Source: a virus
Length of the DNA: 45,269 nt
Strand: one strand, 5' to 3'
Virus record (IMG/VR): IMGVR_UViG_3300006641_000048
Coordinates: 1 to 45,269 of that record
The notes under the pieces: model-generated
Seen by the model: only the letters and a program-made list of their open reading frames with translations
What the model was told of the DNA's origin: nothing
Database searches by the model: none
In this document: positions 12,486 to 19,039 of the stretch, in pieces
Layout of the letters: each line of letters starts with the position of its first letter
How positions within the stretch are numbered: the stretch's first letter is position 1
Made by a program: the position numbers and the translations under genes

Positions 12486-13241
12486 ATGACTGACGACATT
12501 GTAGCGCGAGCGCGTGCATTTAAGCCGATAAACCATCATCCTATAACGGCGGTTCGTTTACTGAATGAAATGGCAGGCGAAATCGAACGGCTGCGGGCGG
12601 AGCTTGCCGACGACAAGGCATTCATATCCGCTCAGAAAAAGCAAATAGGCCAGTTGCTTGACTGGCAAGTGCAATTGAGCGCAGAGCGAGACGCAGCTAT
12701 CGCTCTGGCTGAGAAGGCGGAAAAGCGTCGTGAAGAACGCGACGCCCTCAGCGAGGAACTTCGGGCGGCGCAGGAGTGGGCGAAGGAATGCGCCTGTAAC
12801 GCGGAAATAAATCGGTTGCGCGTAGAGACGCTTGAACGCGGGGACGAGTCTTTCAAGATTAGAGCGCAAGCACAGGAAACAATCAATGAATGGAGAGCCC
12901 GTGCCGAAGCGGCAGAAGCCGAGCGAGACGCAGCTATCGCGCGGGCGGCAGAATGGAAGCAGGAAATCGAAAAAGTCGCTGACGTATGGGAGTCGATGTG
13001 GCGCGGGAAGCACAGTGAGGCTCGCGCGGACTGGCTTATCAACGATATTGTTGCGTTCATAAACGACCAGAGCGGACAGATGGATGCCATGCGCGAGGCG
13101 CTAAAGGCGGCGAGGGAGGTGTTTTCCAAGCCGATTAAGGTAGCTGGAGATGACATTATCATACGCGGGCCGATCAATCTCGCCGCCATCGTCTTGCTGA
13201 TCGACAAAGTGTTGGGAGGGGTTGATGGAAAAGCTGATTGA
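12486..13241 (+). CDS. large coiled-coil protein, 251 aa
   Basis: ATG at 12486 overlaps a preceding TGA region. The protein is nearly continuous coiled coil: EIERLRAELADDKAF, RDAAIALAEKAEKR, ERDALSEELRAAQEWAKE and AEAAEAERDAAIARAAEWK. The N-terminal MTDDIVARARAF recalls paralogue A. The C-terminal MREALKAAREVF plus LIDKVLGG recalls paralogue B, so it appears chimeric. A structural, filament or inhibitory role is possible; no enzyme motif is seen. Confidence 0.7.
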   Translation: MTDDIVARARAFKPINHHPITAVRLLNEMAGEIERLRAELADDKAFISAQKKQIGQLLDWQVQLSAERDAAIALAEKAEKRREERDALSEELRAAQEWAKECACNAEINRLRVETLERGDESFKIRAQAQETINEWRARAEAAEAERDAAIARAAEWKQEIEKVADVWESMWRGKHSEARADWLINDIVAFINDQSGQMDAMREALKAAREVFSKPIKVAGDDIIIRGPINLAAIVLLIDKVLGGVDGKAD

Positions 13242-13314
13242 GCATTTCGATTGGCGGTTGGTCTGGGTTGGCTATGTTGCTTTGTGGATCTACTACAAAT
13301 GGAGATGGGGATGA
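13225..13314 (+). CDS. 29-aa membrane mini-protein
   Basis: ATG at 13225 has GGGAGGGGTTG upstream and overlaps the previous gene end. The product is MEKLIEHFDWRLVWVGYVAL followed by WIYYKWRWG: a Trp/aromatic single transmembrane segment. Its TGA overlaps the next ATG (ATGA). One of several tiny single-span proteins in the arm. Confidence 0.5.
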   Translation: MEKLIEHFDWRLVWVGYVALWIYYKWRWG

Positions 13315-13568
13315 GCCTTGTAAAACGTCTGCACGAAGAGAGCCTTGGATGGGGGACCGGTCCATCCATTTTGTGCGCAGCCGCCGCCTCAGAGATTACC
13401 CGCCTCCGCGCCCGCGTGGCGGAACTGGAGGCGGCGCTTGAGCCGTTTGCGTTTGAGGCAAACGAATGGAAGGGTTCTCCAGACGAGCAAGAGGTTGACA
13501 TATACGGAATTGAACTAGGAGCCATTCGCCGCGCCCGCGCCGTGCTCAATAAGGAGAACGAAAAATGA
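13311..13568 (+). CDS. phage coiled-coil-type protein, 85 aa
   Basis: ATG at 13311 overlaps the previous TGA with TGGAGATGGGG upstream. The second half has SEITRLRARVAELEAALEPF, a pattern seen in many phage proteins of unknown function, then an acidic stretch ending KENEK. It overlaps the next gene by four bases (ATGA). Confidence 0.6.
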   Translation: MSLVKRLHEESLGWGTGPSILCAAAASEITRLRARVAELEAALEPFAFEANEWKGSPDEQEVDIYGIELGAIRRARAVLNKENEK

Positions 13569-13804
13569 TGGAAATTTATGTAAAAGTAAACGACAAAGTT
13601 ATTGCCGTAGCTACGGCATTAAATGTCAGCAATCTATCTAAAATGTCGGACTATGAGGGGACTTTTTACACACGTGCAAACCCCGTAACTGGCGAATACA
13701 GAAAGATGGGACAATATAAAATTTACTCCCACGATAGAGAGCAAAGCCCGTGGGCGCTGGTCGAGAAGATTGCAAGAAAGATAATGGAGAATGACAATGG
13801 TTGA
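13565..13804 (+). CDS. hypothetical protein, 79 aa, AT-rich gene
   Basis: ATG at 13565 overlaps the preceding TGA, with AAGGAGAACGAAA upstream. Beta-rich (MMEIYVKVNDKVIAVATALN) with a Tyr/Lys-rich middle and a C-terminal helix ALVEKIARKIMEND. The DNA is clearly AT-richer than most of the left arm. Unknown function. Confidence 0.6.
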   Translation: MMEIYVKVNDKVIAVATALNVSNLSKMSDYEGTFYTRANPVTGEYRKMGQYKIYSHDREQSPWALVEKIARKIMENDNG

Positions 13805-14111
13805 GTGGTCCGACGCCGCGATTGAGGCCGCTATGTCTGCATATTGGAAAAGTAACTGGGAAGGAAAGGCAACAGACCAGAACTATCGTTATCGCATAGA
13901 TGCAATGCGTGAAGCCCTCGACCCTGCGGTGAAGGCGAAGCGCCTAAAGGATGGGTTAAGCTGGAGTGAATTGAAGTCTGCCATTGCTGAAATTGATGAA
14001 AGCTACCGGATCGGCTGGAACGCCGCCATCGAAGCAGCGGCGCTAGAGGCCGAGAAAATGGTTGGCGGATTTAGCGCGGCAGCGGAAATCCGAAAACTCG
14101 CGAAGGAATAG
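13797..14111 (+). CDS. hypothetical protein, 104 aa
   Basis: ATG at 13797 is preferred because GGAG lies seven bases upstream; an ATG at 13791 is an alternative start that adds two residues. It overlaps the previous TGA. The protein is helical: DAAIEAAMSAYWKSNWEGKA, DGLSWSELKSAIAEIDESYR and AALEAEKMVGGFSAAAEIRK. The YRIDAMREALDPAVKAKR stretch is like coiled regions of its neighbours. No family recognised. Confidence 0.6.
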   Translation: MVEWSDAAIEAAMSAYWKSNWEGKATDQNYRYRIDAMREALDPAVKAKRLKDGLSWSELKSAIAEIDESYRIGWNAAIEAAALEAEKMVGGFSAAAEIRKLAKE

Positions 14112-14114
14112 CAA

Positions 14115-14249
14115 ATGCTCATAACCGCCCTCGCCGTAATCGGCGGCTACACCGTCGCAGGGACGGTGTGGAGCATCATAACCTATCTCTTCCACGACCG
14201 GGAAGGAAACAGTGGACGATTTAAACATTGGGAGAAAGATGATGAGTGA
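14115..14249 (+). CDS. 44-aa single-span membrane protein
   Basis: ATG at 14115 follows CGAAGGAATAGCAA. The product opens MLITALAVIGGYTVAGTVWS with a transmembrane helix to about residue 26, then a charged tail with GRFKHWEKDDE. Orientation N-out/C-in is expected. It closes the compositionally distinct cassette. Confidence 0.5.
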   Translation: MLITALAVIGGYTVAGTVWSIITYLFHDREGNSGRFKHWEKDDE

Positions 14250-14283
14250 ATTTTTCTCCCTCTCACCTCGGAAAGGAACTTCG

Positions 14284-14499
14284 ATGAACCCAGTATCCAA
14301 AGCCCTCCGCTCCTACGACTACCGTTCGAGCGTGGAAAGCGTCATGCGTCTCGGTGCAGACGAAATCGACCGCCTCTCCGTCCACGCCTCCCGTCTCGAA
14401 GATGAACTCGAGATCGCGAAGAGCGTCATCAAAAACCTAACATCTGCCATAGACAACCTCCACGAAACCCTCTCTCTTCTCGGAGCAAAAGATGATTGA
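14284..14499 (+). CDS. coiled-coil protein, 71 aa
   Basis: ATG at 14284 follows AAAGGAACTTCG, the same site type as the helicase. A longer version could begin at 14239 or 14242 (GGGAG upstream) and add 14-15 residues. The body is coiled (RLGADEIDRLSVHASRLEDE, LEIAKSVIKNLTSAIDNLHE). The codon style returns to that of the rest of the left arm. Unknown function. Confidence 0.6.
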   Translation: MNPVSKALRSYDYRSSVESVMRLGADEIDRLSVHASRLEDELEIAKSVIKNLTSAIDNLHETLSLLGAKDD

Positions 14500-14749
14500 C
14501 TTAACAGAAACCTATCTCGGAGACGGCCTTTACGCCTCTCACGACGGCTACCACTTCATTCTACGCGCCCCACAAAGTAACGGCGACTCCGAAGTTTTTC
14601 TGGAGCCAGCTGTCCTTGAACAATTCCTATGTTACGCAGCAACACGCTTAAATTCAACAATAGTCGTCACACCAGAAGGATTACTTTCATGCACCCCTAC
14701 GACCAACTCTTCCGAGTCCTCCAAATCTGCATCTACGCCATCGGAATAA
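14492..14749 (+). CDS. conserved phage hypothetical protein, 85 aa
   Basis: ATG at 14492 overlaps the previous gene end. The opening LTETYLGDGLYASHDGYHFI, followed by LRAP, is a motif I recall from a widespread small phage family with ETYLGDGLYAS at the start; its function is unknown. A helix with LEPAVLEQFLCYAA follows. The last 20 residues are Ser/Thr-rich and could be disordered. The membrane gene at 14689 overlaps its end. Confidence 0.7.
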   Translation: MIDLTETYLGDGLYASHDGYHFILRAPQSNGDSEVFLEPAVLEQFLCYAATRLNSTIVVTPEGLLSCTPTTNSSESSKSASTPSE

Positions 14750-14808
14750 CTTACTCCATAAAGTTCGTCTTGATGGTTGTTCTTATGCTGATGAATGAAG
14801 GATGGTAG
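14689..14808 (+). CDS. 39-aa single-span membrane protein
   Basis: ATG at 14689 (AGAAGGATTACTTTC upstream) overlaps the previous gene in another frame. The product is MHPYDQLFRVLQICIYAIGI and then a hydrophobic helix with MVVLMLMNEGW at the end. Its stop TAG (14806-14808) is the start of the 39-bp repeat copy 2. Confidence 0.5.
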   Translation: MHPYDQLFRVLQICIYAIGITYSIKFVLMVVLMLMNEGW

Positions 14809-14842
14809 GCCCATCCGGGCCACAATTCCGAATGGACCTAAC
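14804..14842. repeat. 39-bp interrupted inverted repeat, copy 2
   Basis: GGTAGGCCCAT (14804-14814), 17 bases, then ATGGACCTAAC (14832-14842): 19 of 20 fixed positions of GTTAGGNCCAT...ATGGNCCTAAC. The left arm begins at the preceding stop TAG. The promoter -35 at 14871 lies 28 bases beyond its end, nearly the same distance as for copy 1 (29). Possible operator, or terminator plus promoter punctuation. Confidence 0.7.
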
Positions 14843-14870
14843 ATTCTTTCACAGTCCCGCATTTTAGGGG

Positions 14871-14899
14871 TTGCAATGGCCTAAACAATATGCCATTCT
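14871..14899 (+). promoter_or_regulatory. sigma70-like promoter, TATGC-type copy 3
   Basis: TTGCAA (14871-14876), 17 bases ending TATGC, then CATTCT (14894-14899). The -35 and TATGC extension match the promoters at 986 and 4212, but the -10 is only 3/6 to TATAAT, so it may need the extension or an activator. It would drive the recombination/replication run from 14945. Confidence 0.5.
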
Positions 14900-14944
14900 A
14901 ACCCCGTCACCATCCGCCCCGTGGGGCCGCATAGGAAACCGAAA

Positions 14945-15427
14945 ATGTCAGATCGAGTCCTTAATCTCCCTCACGGGATTTCCGTTAACGTCGCTCAGCC
15001 CTTTGTCGAGGGCCACGTTCTTACCGCTCTTGAAGCGGAAAAGCTCAACCACGTTCTTGCGGACTCCATCCGCACGAGCCTTATGTCCAAGCTAAAGCGT
15101 CTCCTCAAGTCGGGAGAGGTTGACGCTGCGTCGGCGGGAGCGGACTTTCAGAGCTATGCTGACTCCTATAGCTTTGTTGTCCGCTCCCCCAAAGCTGCTT
15201 CCGATCCGATCATGAAGGAAGCTCAGAAGATCGCGAAGGATCAGGTTTATGCCGCCATCCGCAGCAAAGGCGGGAACCCTTCCGACTACACCTCTGAGCA
15301 GATCGCGGAATACGTCTCCAAGGTTCTCCAGAACCGACCGGAAATCCGTGAGGAAGCGGAGCGCCGGATCAACTCAACTCGCGAGATGGCGGCGGACATC
15401 CTCCCTGACTTCTTCGACGCCGCCTAA
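14945..15427 (+). CDS. hypothetical protein, 160 aa
   Basis: ATG at 14945 has AGGAAACCGAAA upstream, preferred to an in-frame start 24 bases earlier. The protein is helical and mixed-charge: LEAEKLNHVLADSIRTSLMS, LLKSGEVDAASAGADFQSYA and REEAERRINSTREMAADILP. It ends with the terminator at 15430. Its place as first gene after promoter 3 suggests early or middle expression. No recognised domain. Confidence 0.75.
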   Translation: MSDRVLNLPHGISVNVAQPFVEGHVLTALEAEKLNHVLADSIRTSLMSKLKRLLKSGEVDAASAGADFQSYADSYSFVVRSPKAASDPIMKEAQKIAKDQVYAAIRSKGGNPSDYTSEQIAEYVSKVLQNRPEIREEAERRINSTREMAADILPDFFDAA

Positions 15428-15429
15428 CT

Positions 15430-15456
15430 GACGGGGCTTCGGCCCCGTCTCTTTTT
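15430..15456 (+). terminator. intrinsic terminator
   Basis: GACGGGGC, TTCG, GCCCCGTC: a perfect 8-bp stem with a UUCG loop, followed by TCTTTTT. It lies just after the stop at 15427, a textbook Rho-independent terminator. Downstream genes may be read through or use another start. Confidence 0.9.
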
Positions 15457-15468
15457 CTGGAGCCTTGT

Positions 15469-15738
15469 ATGTCCCGAGAACTTGAAATTCTTTACGAGGC
15501 ATTTCATTCCGAGCATGGAATTGAGGTTGAGCTTTTAGGTAATTATCAAGTATCACTCCAGCGCCTTTACGCTGCTCGCCGGAGTGACCCGGACTTGGAA
15601 ATCCTTCAGATCTCCCGTCCCCCGACAAATTCCCCAACTCACATCTGGATCGTGAAGAAGGGAGTGCAACAGGTAGCAAGTTCTGCCGGTCAAGAAGAGC
15701 CGCTCTTCTCCCTGACCGATCTTCTAGGAGACGATTAA
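15469..15738 (+). CDS. hypothetical protein, 89 aa
   Basis: ATG at 15469 follows TTCTGGAGCCTTGT. It is alpha/beta-like: ELEILYEAFHSEHGIEVELL, then a segment with DLEILQISRPP and HIWIVKKGVQQVAS. The end EEPLFSLTDLLGDD is acidic/hydrophobic but does not end in LF. The next ATG follows its stop immediately. Function unknown. Confidence 0.65.
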   Translation: MSRELEILYEAFHSEHGIEVELLGNYQVSLQRLYAARRSDPDLEILQISRPPTNSPTHIWIVKKGVQQVASSAGQEEPLFSLTDLLGDD

Positions 15739-15954
15739 ATGGCTGGCCGTCTGTCCGATGACACTACGAAGGTCCATCTCCACCTATTCACAGAAGATCT
15801 CGACTTTGTGGATGCCATGATGTGCAGGCAGGGGATACGGACAGTCGGGCGATCAAAAGCCATTCGCCTCATCGTCCATGCCTGGGTTCAACACGTAAAG
15901 AGGAAGTCCAATGCAAAACCAGTCCCCTTCGACCCCTCAATCCTCGACGAATGA
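15739..15954 (+). CDS. possible ribbon-helix-helix DNA-binding protein, 71 aa
   Basis: ATG at 15739 directly follows the previous stop. An early strand (TTKVHLHLFTEDLDFVD) followed by helices with GIRTVGRSKAIRLIVHAWVQ and a basic tail is compatible with a CopG/Arc-like ribbon-helix-helix protein. The motif is suggestive rather than decisive. It could regulate this segment or bind DNA during replication. Confidence 0.55.
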   Translation: MAGRLSDDTTKVHLHLFTEDLDFVDAMMCRQGIRTVGRSKAIRLIVHAWVQHVKRKSNAKPVPFDPSILDE

Positions 15955-16168
15955 AGCTCTTGCGGAAGCGAGCCCGGCCAGCCTGGACGAGCTAATCAAC
16001 CGCGCCCCCGATCTTTCCGATGCTGAAGTCGATCGGATCGTGGCATATCTCTGGGAAAGCCGAGATAAGTTCGCCAAATCTGAGTCAACGCCGAAGCCCA
16101 AGAAAGCTCCTCGCCAGAAAGGCCCGATCCTCTCCGCAGACGAAATTCTCGATGCCCTCAACTTCTAG
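15911..16168 (+). CDS. hypothetical protein, 85 aa
   Basis: ATG at 15911 follows GGAAGTCCA and overlaps the previous gene by 44 bases. An N-terminal disordered Ser/Pro/Gln stretch leads to a helical core (APDLSDAEVDRIVAYLWESR), a Lys/Pro linker and the end ILSADEILDALNF. The short acidic/hydrophobic end is like, but not the same as, the LF tails elsewhere. Confidence 0.6.
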   Translation: MQNQSPSTPQSSTNEALAEASPASLDELINRAPDLSDAEVDRIVAYLWESRDKFAKSESTPKPKKAPRQKGPILSADEILDALNF

Positions 16169-16175
16169 GTGCCTC

Positions 16176-16373
16176 ATGACCCTTGCTGAACTCGAAGCCT
16201 TGATCGAGCATATCCGTTACCAATCCGCTACATGGCTCGGAGACGAAGCCTGCGAGAACATCGACCGACTCATAAACCACACGCTGACCCTCCATCACAC
16301 TCTCGACTCCGTGAACAAAAAGATCTCCTCCGGCTACCGCTTCGTGAAAGTTCATCAAGATGACGGAAAATAG
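16176..16373 (+). CDS. hypothetical protein, 65 aa
   Basis: ATG at 16176 has CTAGGTGCCTC upstream. Helical: TLAELEALIEHIRYQSATWL, NIDRLINHTLTLHHTLDSVN, ending VKVHQDDGK. It overlaps the nuclease gene start by 14 bases, so it may be a partner or just coupled. Unknown function. Confidence 0.6.
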   Translation: MTLAELEALIEHIRYQSATWLGDEACENIDRLINHTLTLHHTLDSVNKKISSGYRFVKVHQDDGK

Positions 16374-17298
16374 CTCAATTTCCACGCTCTCCCCCCGCTT
16401 TCAATTCGCATGGGACAGCACATCCATAGGGGCACTCAAGACCTGCCCCCGCTACTACCAGCTTTCAATCCTGGAAGGCTGGCAGCCGAGGCAATTGTCG
16501 GTCCATCTAATCTTCGGCCTTCACTACCACGCAGCCCTCGAATACTACGACCATCTCCGTTTCGGCGGGATGGACTATGACGAGGCTCTCCGCCATGTTG
16601 TCCGCAAGGTCTTGGCGCTGACATGGGACGAGAAGAAAGGACGCCCCTGGCTCTCAGACGATCCGAACAAAAATCGCGTGACGCTCCTGCGTTCTGTCAT
16701 GTGGTATCTTTTCCAGTTCAAAGACGACCCGATCGAAACGGTAAGACTGGCGAACGGTAAGCCAGCGGTAGAATTGTCCTTCCGCTTCGACTCGGGCTAT
16801 ACGTCACGGAAAGGCGAGAGCCTGCTCCTGTGCGGCCACCTTGACCGCCTGGCCAGCATGACCTCCAAGTTCTACGTCCTCGACCGGAAAACCACCAAGT
16901 CCACAATCAACTCCTCTTTCTTCGACAAGTTCTCCCCCGACAATCAAATGTCCCTCTACGCTGTCGCCGGGAAGATCGTTTACAACATTCCGATCGAGGG
17001 GATCATCGTTGACGGAGCGCAGATCGCGCAGTCCTTCACCCGGTTCCTACGCGGAGTCGTTCCACGGAACGAGGCGGTGCTGGAAGAATGGTATTTCGAA
17101 CTCGGCCAATACCTTGCTACTGCGGAGCTTTACGCGGAAAACAATTACTGGCCGATGAATGACAAGGCTTGCGGAATGTATGGCGGTTGCCCCTTCCGCA
17201 AGATTTGTAGCCTTCCGCCTTCCGTCCGAGGCGAGTGGCTGAAAGCCGACTTCACCCGTCGGATTTGGGACCCCCTGCAAGTAAGAGGAGATATATGA
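16360..17298 (+). CDS. Cas4/AddB-like PD-(D/E)XK nuclease with Fe-S cysteines, 312 aa
   Basis: RecB-type core: GHLD at about 159-162 and LDRKTTK around 174-180 (Asp175, Lys177) give the nuclease motifs II and III. Cys29 plus Cys271, Cys277 and Cys283 have the spacing of the 4Fe-4S cluster of Cas4/AddB-type exonucleases. The protein should degrade or trim DNA ends, usually 5'-3' ssDNA for Cas4. The Sak4-like ATPase and DUF669-like protein downstream make it part of a phage recombination module. No cas1/cas2 is nearby, so this is not CRISPR adaptation. Confidence 0.85.
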   Translation: MTENSSISTLSPRFQFAWDSTSIGALKTCPRYYQLSILEGWQPRQLSVHLIFGLHYHAALEYYDHLRFGGMDYDEALRHVVRKVLALTWDEKKGRPWLSDDPNKNRVTLLRSVMWYLFQFKDDPIETVRLANGKPAVELSFRFDSGYTSRKGESLLLCGHLDRLASMTSKFYVLDRKTTKSTINSSFFDKFSPDNQMSLYAVAGKIVYNIPIEGIIVDGAQIAQSFTRFLRGVVPRNEAVLEEWYFELGQYLATAELYAENNYWPMNDKACGMYGGCPFRKICSLPPSVRGEWLKADFTRRIWDPLQVRGDI

Positions 17299-17489
17299 TG
17301 AAACAGGCAGCAGAATACCTCTCCGCCCTTCCGAAATCCCTGACCGAAGATCAGCTCGCCGCCGTGTCAACAGTCATCGAGGGCATCCTGTCTGATGCCG
17401 AGGATTATTGGGAAAACGGCTACGAGCACGGCCATTCTTCTGGCTACGATCAGGGCTACGCCGACGGCAGCAGTAAAGACGACGAATAA
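17295..17489 (+). CDS. hypothetical acidic protein, 64 aa
   Basis: ATG at 17295 overlaps the nuclease stop and has AGAGGAGATAT upstream. N-terminal helix (KQAAEYLSALPKSLTEDQLA), then an acidic, Gly/Tyr/His-rich tail ENGYEHGHSSGYDQGYADGS. The low-complexity tail may be disordered. Function unknown. Confidence 0.6.
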   Translation: MMKQAAEYLSALPKSLTEDQLAAVSTVIEGILSDAEDYWENGYEHGHSSGYDQGYADGSSKDDE

Positions 17490-17510
17490 TCCCCAAATCC
17501 TGGAGCCTCC

Positions 17511-18311
17511 ATGCCATCTCTCAAAAACCATCACTCTTCCGGCACGACCAAACTCCTTCTCGTCGGAGACCCCGGATCAGGCAAGACCGGAGCCCTTGCA
17601 TCCCTCGCCGCAGCTGGCTACAAAATCCGTATCCTCGATCTGGACAACGGCGTTGACGTTCTCCGTGACCTTCTAACCTCCGGGAAGTATTCGTCCGGCA
17701 TCGAGAACGTGGATTACGTCACCATCACCGAGCCGATGAAAAACGTCGCAGGTAAGCTGATCCCGTTCAAGGCGTCAGTCTGGCCTCGTTGTGCGTCTAT
17801 GCTTTCTGACTGGACCGACGGCGAGACCAAACTTGGTTCCATCACAACCTGGGATCAAAACACTGTCCTCGTAATCGACTCCCTCTCCCTCCTGTCCGAC
17901 GCAGCCCTCTCTTTCATCCTGTCACTCAACGGTCGCCTCGGCCAGCCCCCACATCAGTCCGATTGGGGCCTGGCTCAGGGCCTTGTCGAGAGCATGCTCC
18001 GTATGCTTTACGACGAGAGCGTGAAATGTAACGTCGTGATCAACTGCCACATGAAACCAATGGGAGACGATAACGGCCCGGAGCGTTACTACCCAAACAC
18101 TCTCGGCAAAGCCTTGCCCCCGAAAGTCGGGAGATACTTCAACACTGTCCTGCTCGTCCAGTCCTCTGGCCGAGGGTCAAACCTCAAACGCCAGATCTTC
18201 ACCACCCCTCAAGGCACTATCGAGTGCAAGAACACGGCGCCTTCTAAAGTGCTTCCAAGCTACCCGATCGAAACCGGCCTTGCAGAATACTTTAAGGCTG
18301 TCAGAGCTTAG
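17511..18311 (+). CDS. Sak4-like RecA-fold ATPase (phage nucleotide-binding protein), 266 aa
   Basis: Walker A GDPGSGKT is at residues 19-26; Walker B VLVIDSLSLL lies near 120-129, then NCHMKP near 180. This is the AAA_24 / phage nucleotide-binding family to which Sak4 annealing proteins belong. It probably anneals or pairs ssDNA in phage recombination. The nuclease lies upstream and an ssDNA-binding-like gene downstream. ATG at 17511 follows TCCTGGAGCCTCC. Confidence 0.85.
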   Translation: MPSLKNHHSSGTTKLLLVGDPGSGKTGALASLAAAGYKIRILDLDNGVDVLRDLLTSGKYSSGIENVDYVTITEPMKNVAGKLIPFKASVWPRCASMLSDWTDGETKLGSITTWDQNTVLVIDSLSLLSDAALSFILSLNGRLGQPPHQSDWGLAQGLVESMLRMLYDESVKCNVVINCHMKPMGDDNGPERYYPNTLGKALPPKVGRYFNTVLLVQSSGRGSNLKRQIFTTPQGTIECKNTAPSKVLPSYPIETGLAEYFKAVRA

Positions 18312-18356
18312 GCCAGGGCTTCGGCCTTGTCCTAATACCCGCCCAGCGATGGGCTT
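18308..18356 (+). terminator. paired intergenic hairpins
   Basis: After the stop at 18309-18311, TTAGG...CCTAA encloses an imperfect stem with a TTCG loop (18308-18335). Then GCCCA, GCGA, TGGGC (18341-18354) is followed by TTTCCT. The first starts at the stop codon, as do several copies of the 39-bp repeat. Together they may terminate or dampen readthrough into the ssDNA-binding gene. Confidence 0.5.
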
Positions 18357-18373
18357 TCCTAGGAGAAACTAAA

Positions 18374-18811
18374 ATGGCTGTTAACTTTCGTGAACTTCTC
18401 TCTGTCAAAGCTGACGACGTTCAGGCCCCGATCCCCCTCCCGGAAGGAACCTACCACGGAACTGTCGCCTCCTTTGAATACGGAGACAACAACAAGAACA
18501 AGACCCCTTACGTTCGTTTCGTCGTGAAGCTCCATTCCGCCGACTCGGACGTTGCCCCGGCAGACCTCGAAGGCATCGACCTCGCGGCGAAGAAGCTGTC
18601 TACCAACTTCTACCTCACGCCCGATGCTCGTTTCCGGCTGAAGGACTTCCTTATCTCCCTCGGCCTTGCGACGGAAGGGCTTTCCTTCGACGAGCTGATC
18701 CCGGAAGCGGTCAATCAGCCTGTTCTCGTTTACGTGACGCAGCGCTTCAACCCGGAAAAGCCGGACGAGCCGCCGCGCAACGACATCAAGACGATCAAGG
18801 GCGACGCCTGA
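18374..18811 (+). CDS. DUF669-like, putative ssDNA-binding protein, 145 aa
   Basis: The sequence LPEGTYHGTVASFEYGDNNK, with PYVRFVVKLHSADSD, DLAAKKLSTNFYLTPDARFR and LKDFLISLGLATE, resembles the DUF669 family that follows Sak4-type ATPases in phages and is thought to act as an SSB. ATG at 18374 is preceded by CTAGGAGAAACTAAA. Length and neighbours fit. A tail like DDDIPF is absent. Confidence 0.75.
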   Translation: MAVNFRELLSVKADDVQAPIPLPEGTYHGTVASFEYGDNNKNKTPYVRFVVKLHSADSDVAPADLEGIDLAAKKLSTNFYLTPDARFRLKDFLISLGLATEGLSFDELIPEAVNQPVLVYVTQRFNPEKPDEPPRNDIKTIKGDA

Positions 18812-18818
18812 CAACAAG

Positions 18819-18838
18819 AGAGGGGCTTCGGCCCCTCT
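18819..18838 (+). terminator. hairpin with TTCG loop
   Basis: AGAGGGGC, TTCG, GCCCCTCT: a perfect 8-bp stem eight bases after the stop at 18811. It is followed by TCCCC, not a true U-tract, so it is probably a weak or partial terminator. Confidence 0.55.
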
Positions 18839-18858
18839 TCCCCTCTCGGAGCACTCAC

Positions 18859-19038
18859 ATGGACATTCTTATTGACTTGAACAAAGCAGAATTTGCTACC
18901 GCTATAGAAGATTATCTGAAAAAGCGGGGCTTTTCTCAAGATACACAAGTTACTCTTTCTGGAGTTTTTGAGGTTCAAATAAAACTCATAAAACCTCTAG
19001 GAACATCTGGAGTAGAATACCTACCTGCGGAGAAGTAA
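18859..19038 (+). CDS. AT-rich small protein, 59 aa
   Basis: ATG at 18859 follows CTCGGAGCACTCAC. The product is MDILIDLNKAEFATAIEDYL, with KKRGFSQ and a beta end (GVFEVQIKLIKPLG). The DNA is noticeably AT-rich compared with its neighbours. The first 12 bases (ATGGACATTCTT) are identical to those of the next gene, suggesting local duplication or a copied start. Unknown function. Confidence 0.6.
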   Translation: MDILIDLNKAEFATAIEDYLKKRGFSQDTQVTLSGVFEVQIKLIKPLGTSGVEYLPAEK

Positions 19039-19039
19039 G

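Noticed and set aside
16360-17298. CRISPR adaptation locus around the Cas4-like nuclease
   Set aside because: No repeat-spacer array, cas1 or cas2 is present; the neighbours are Sak4 and DUF669-like genes.
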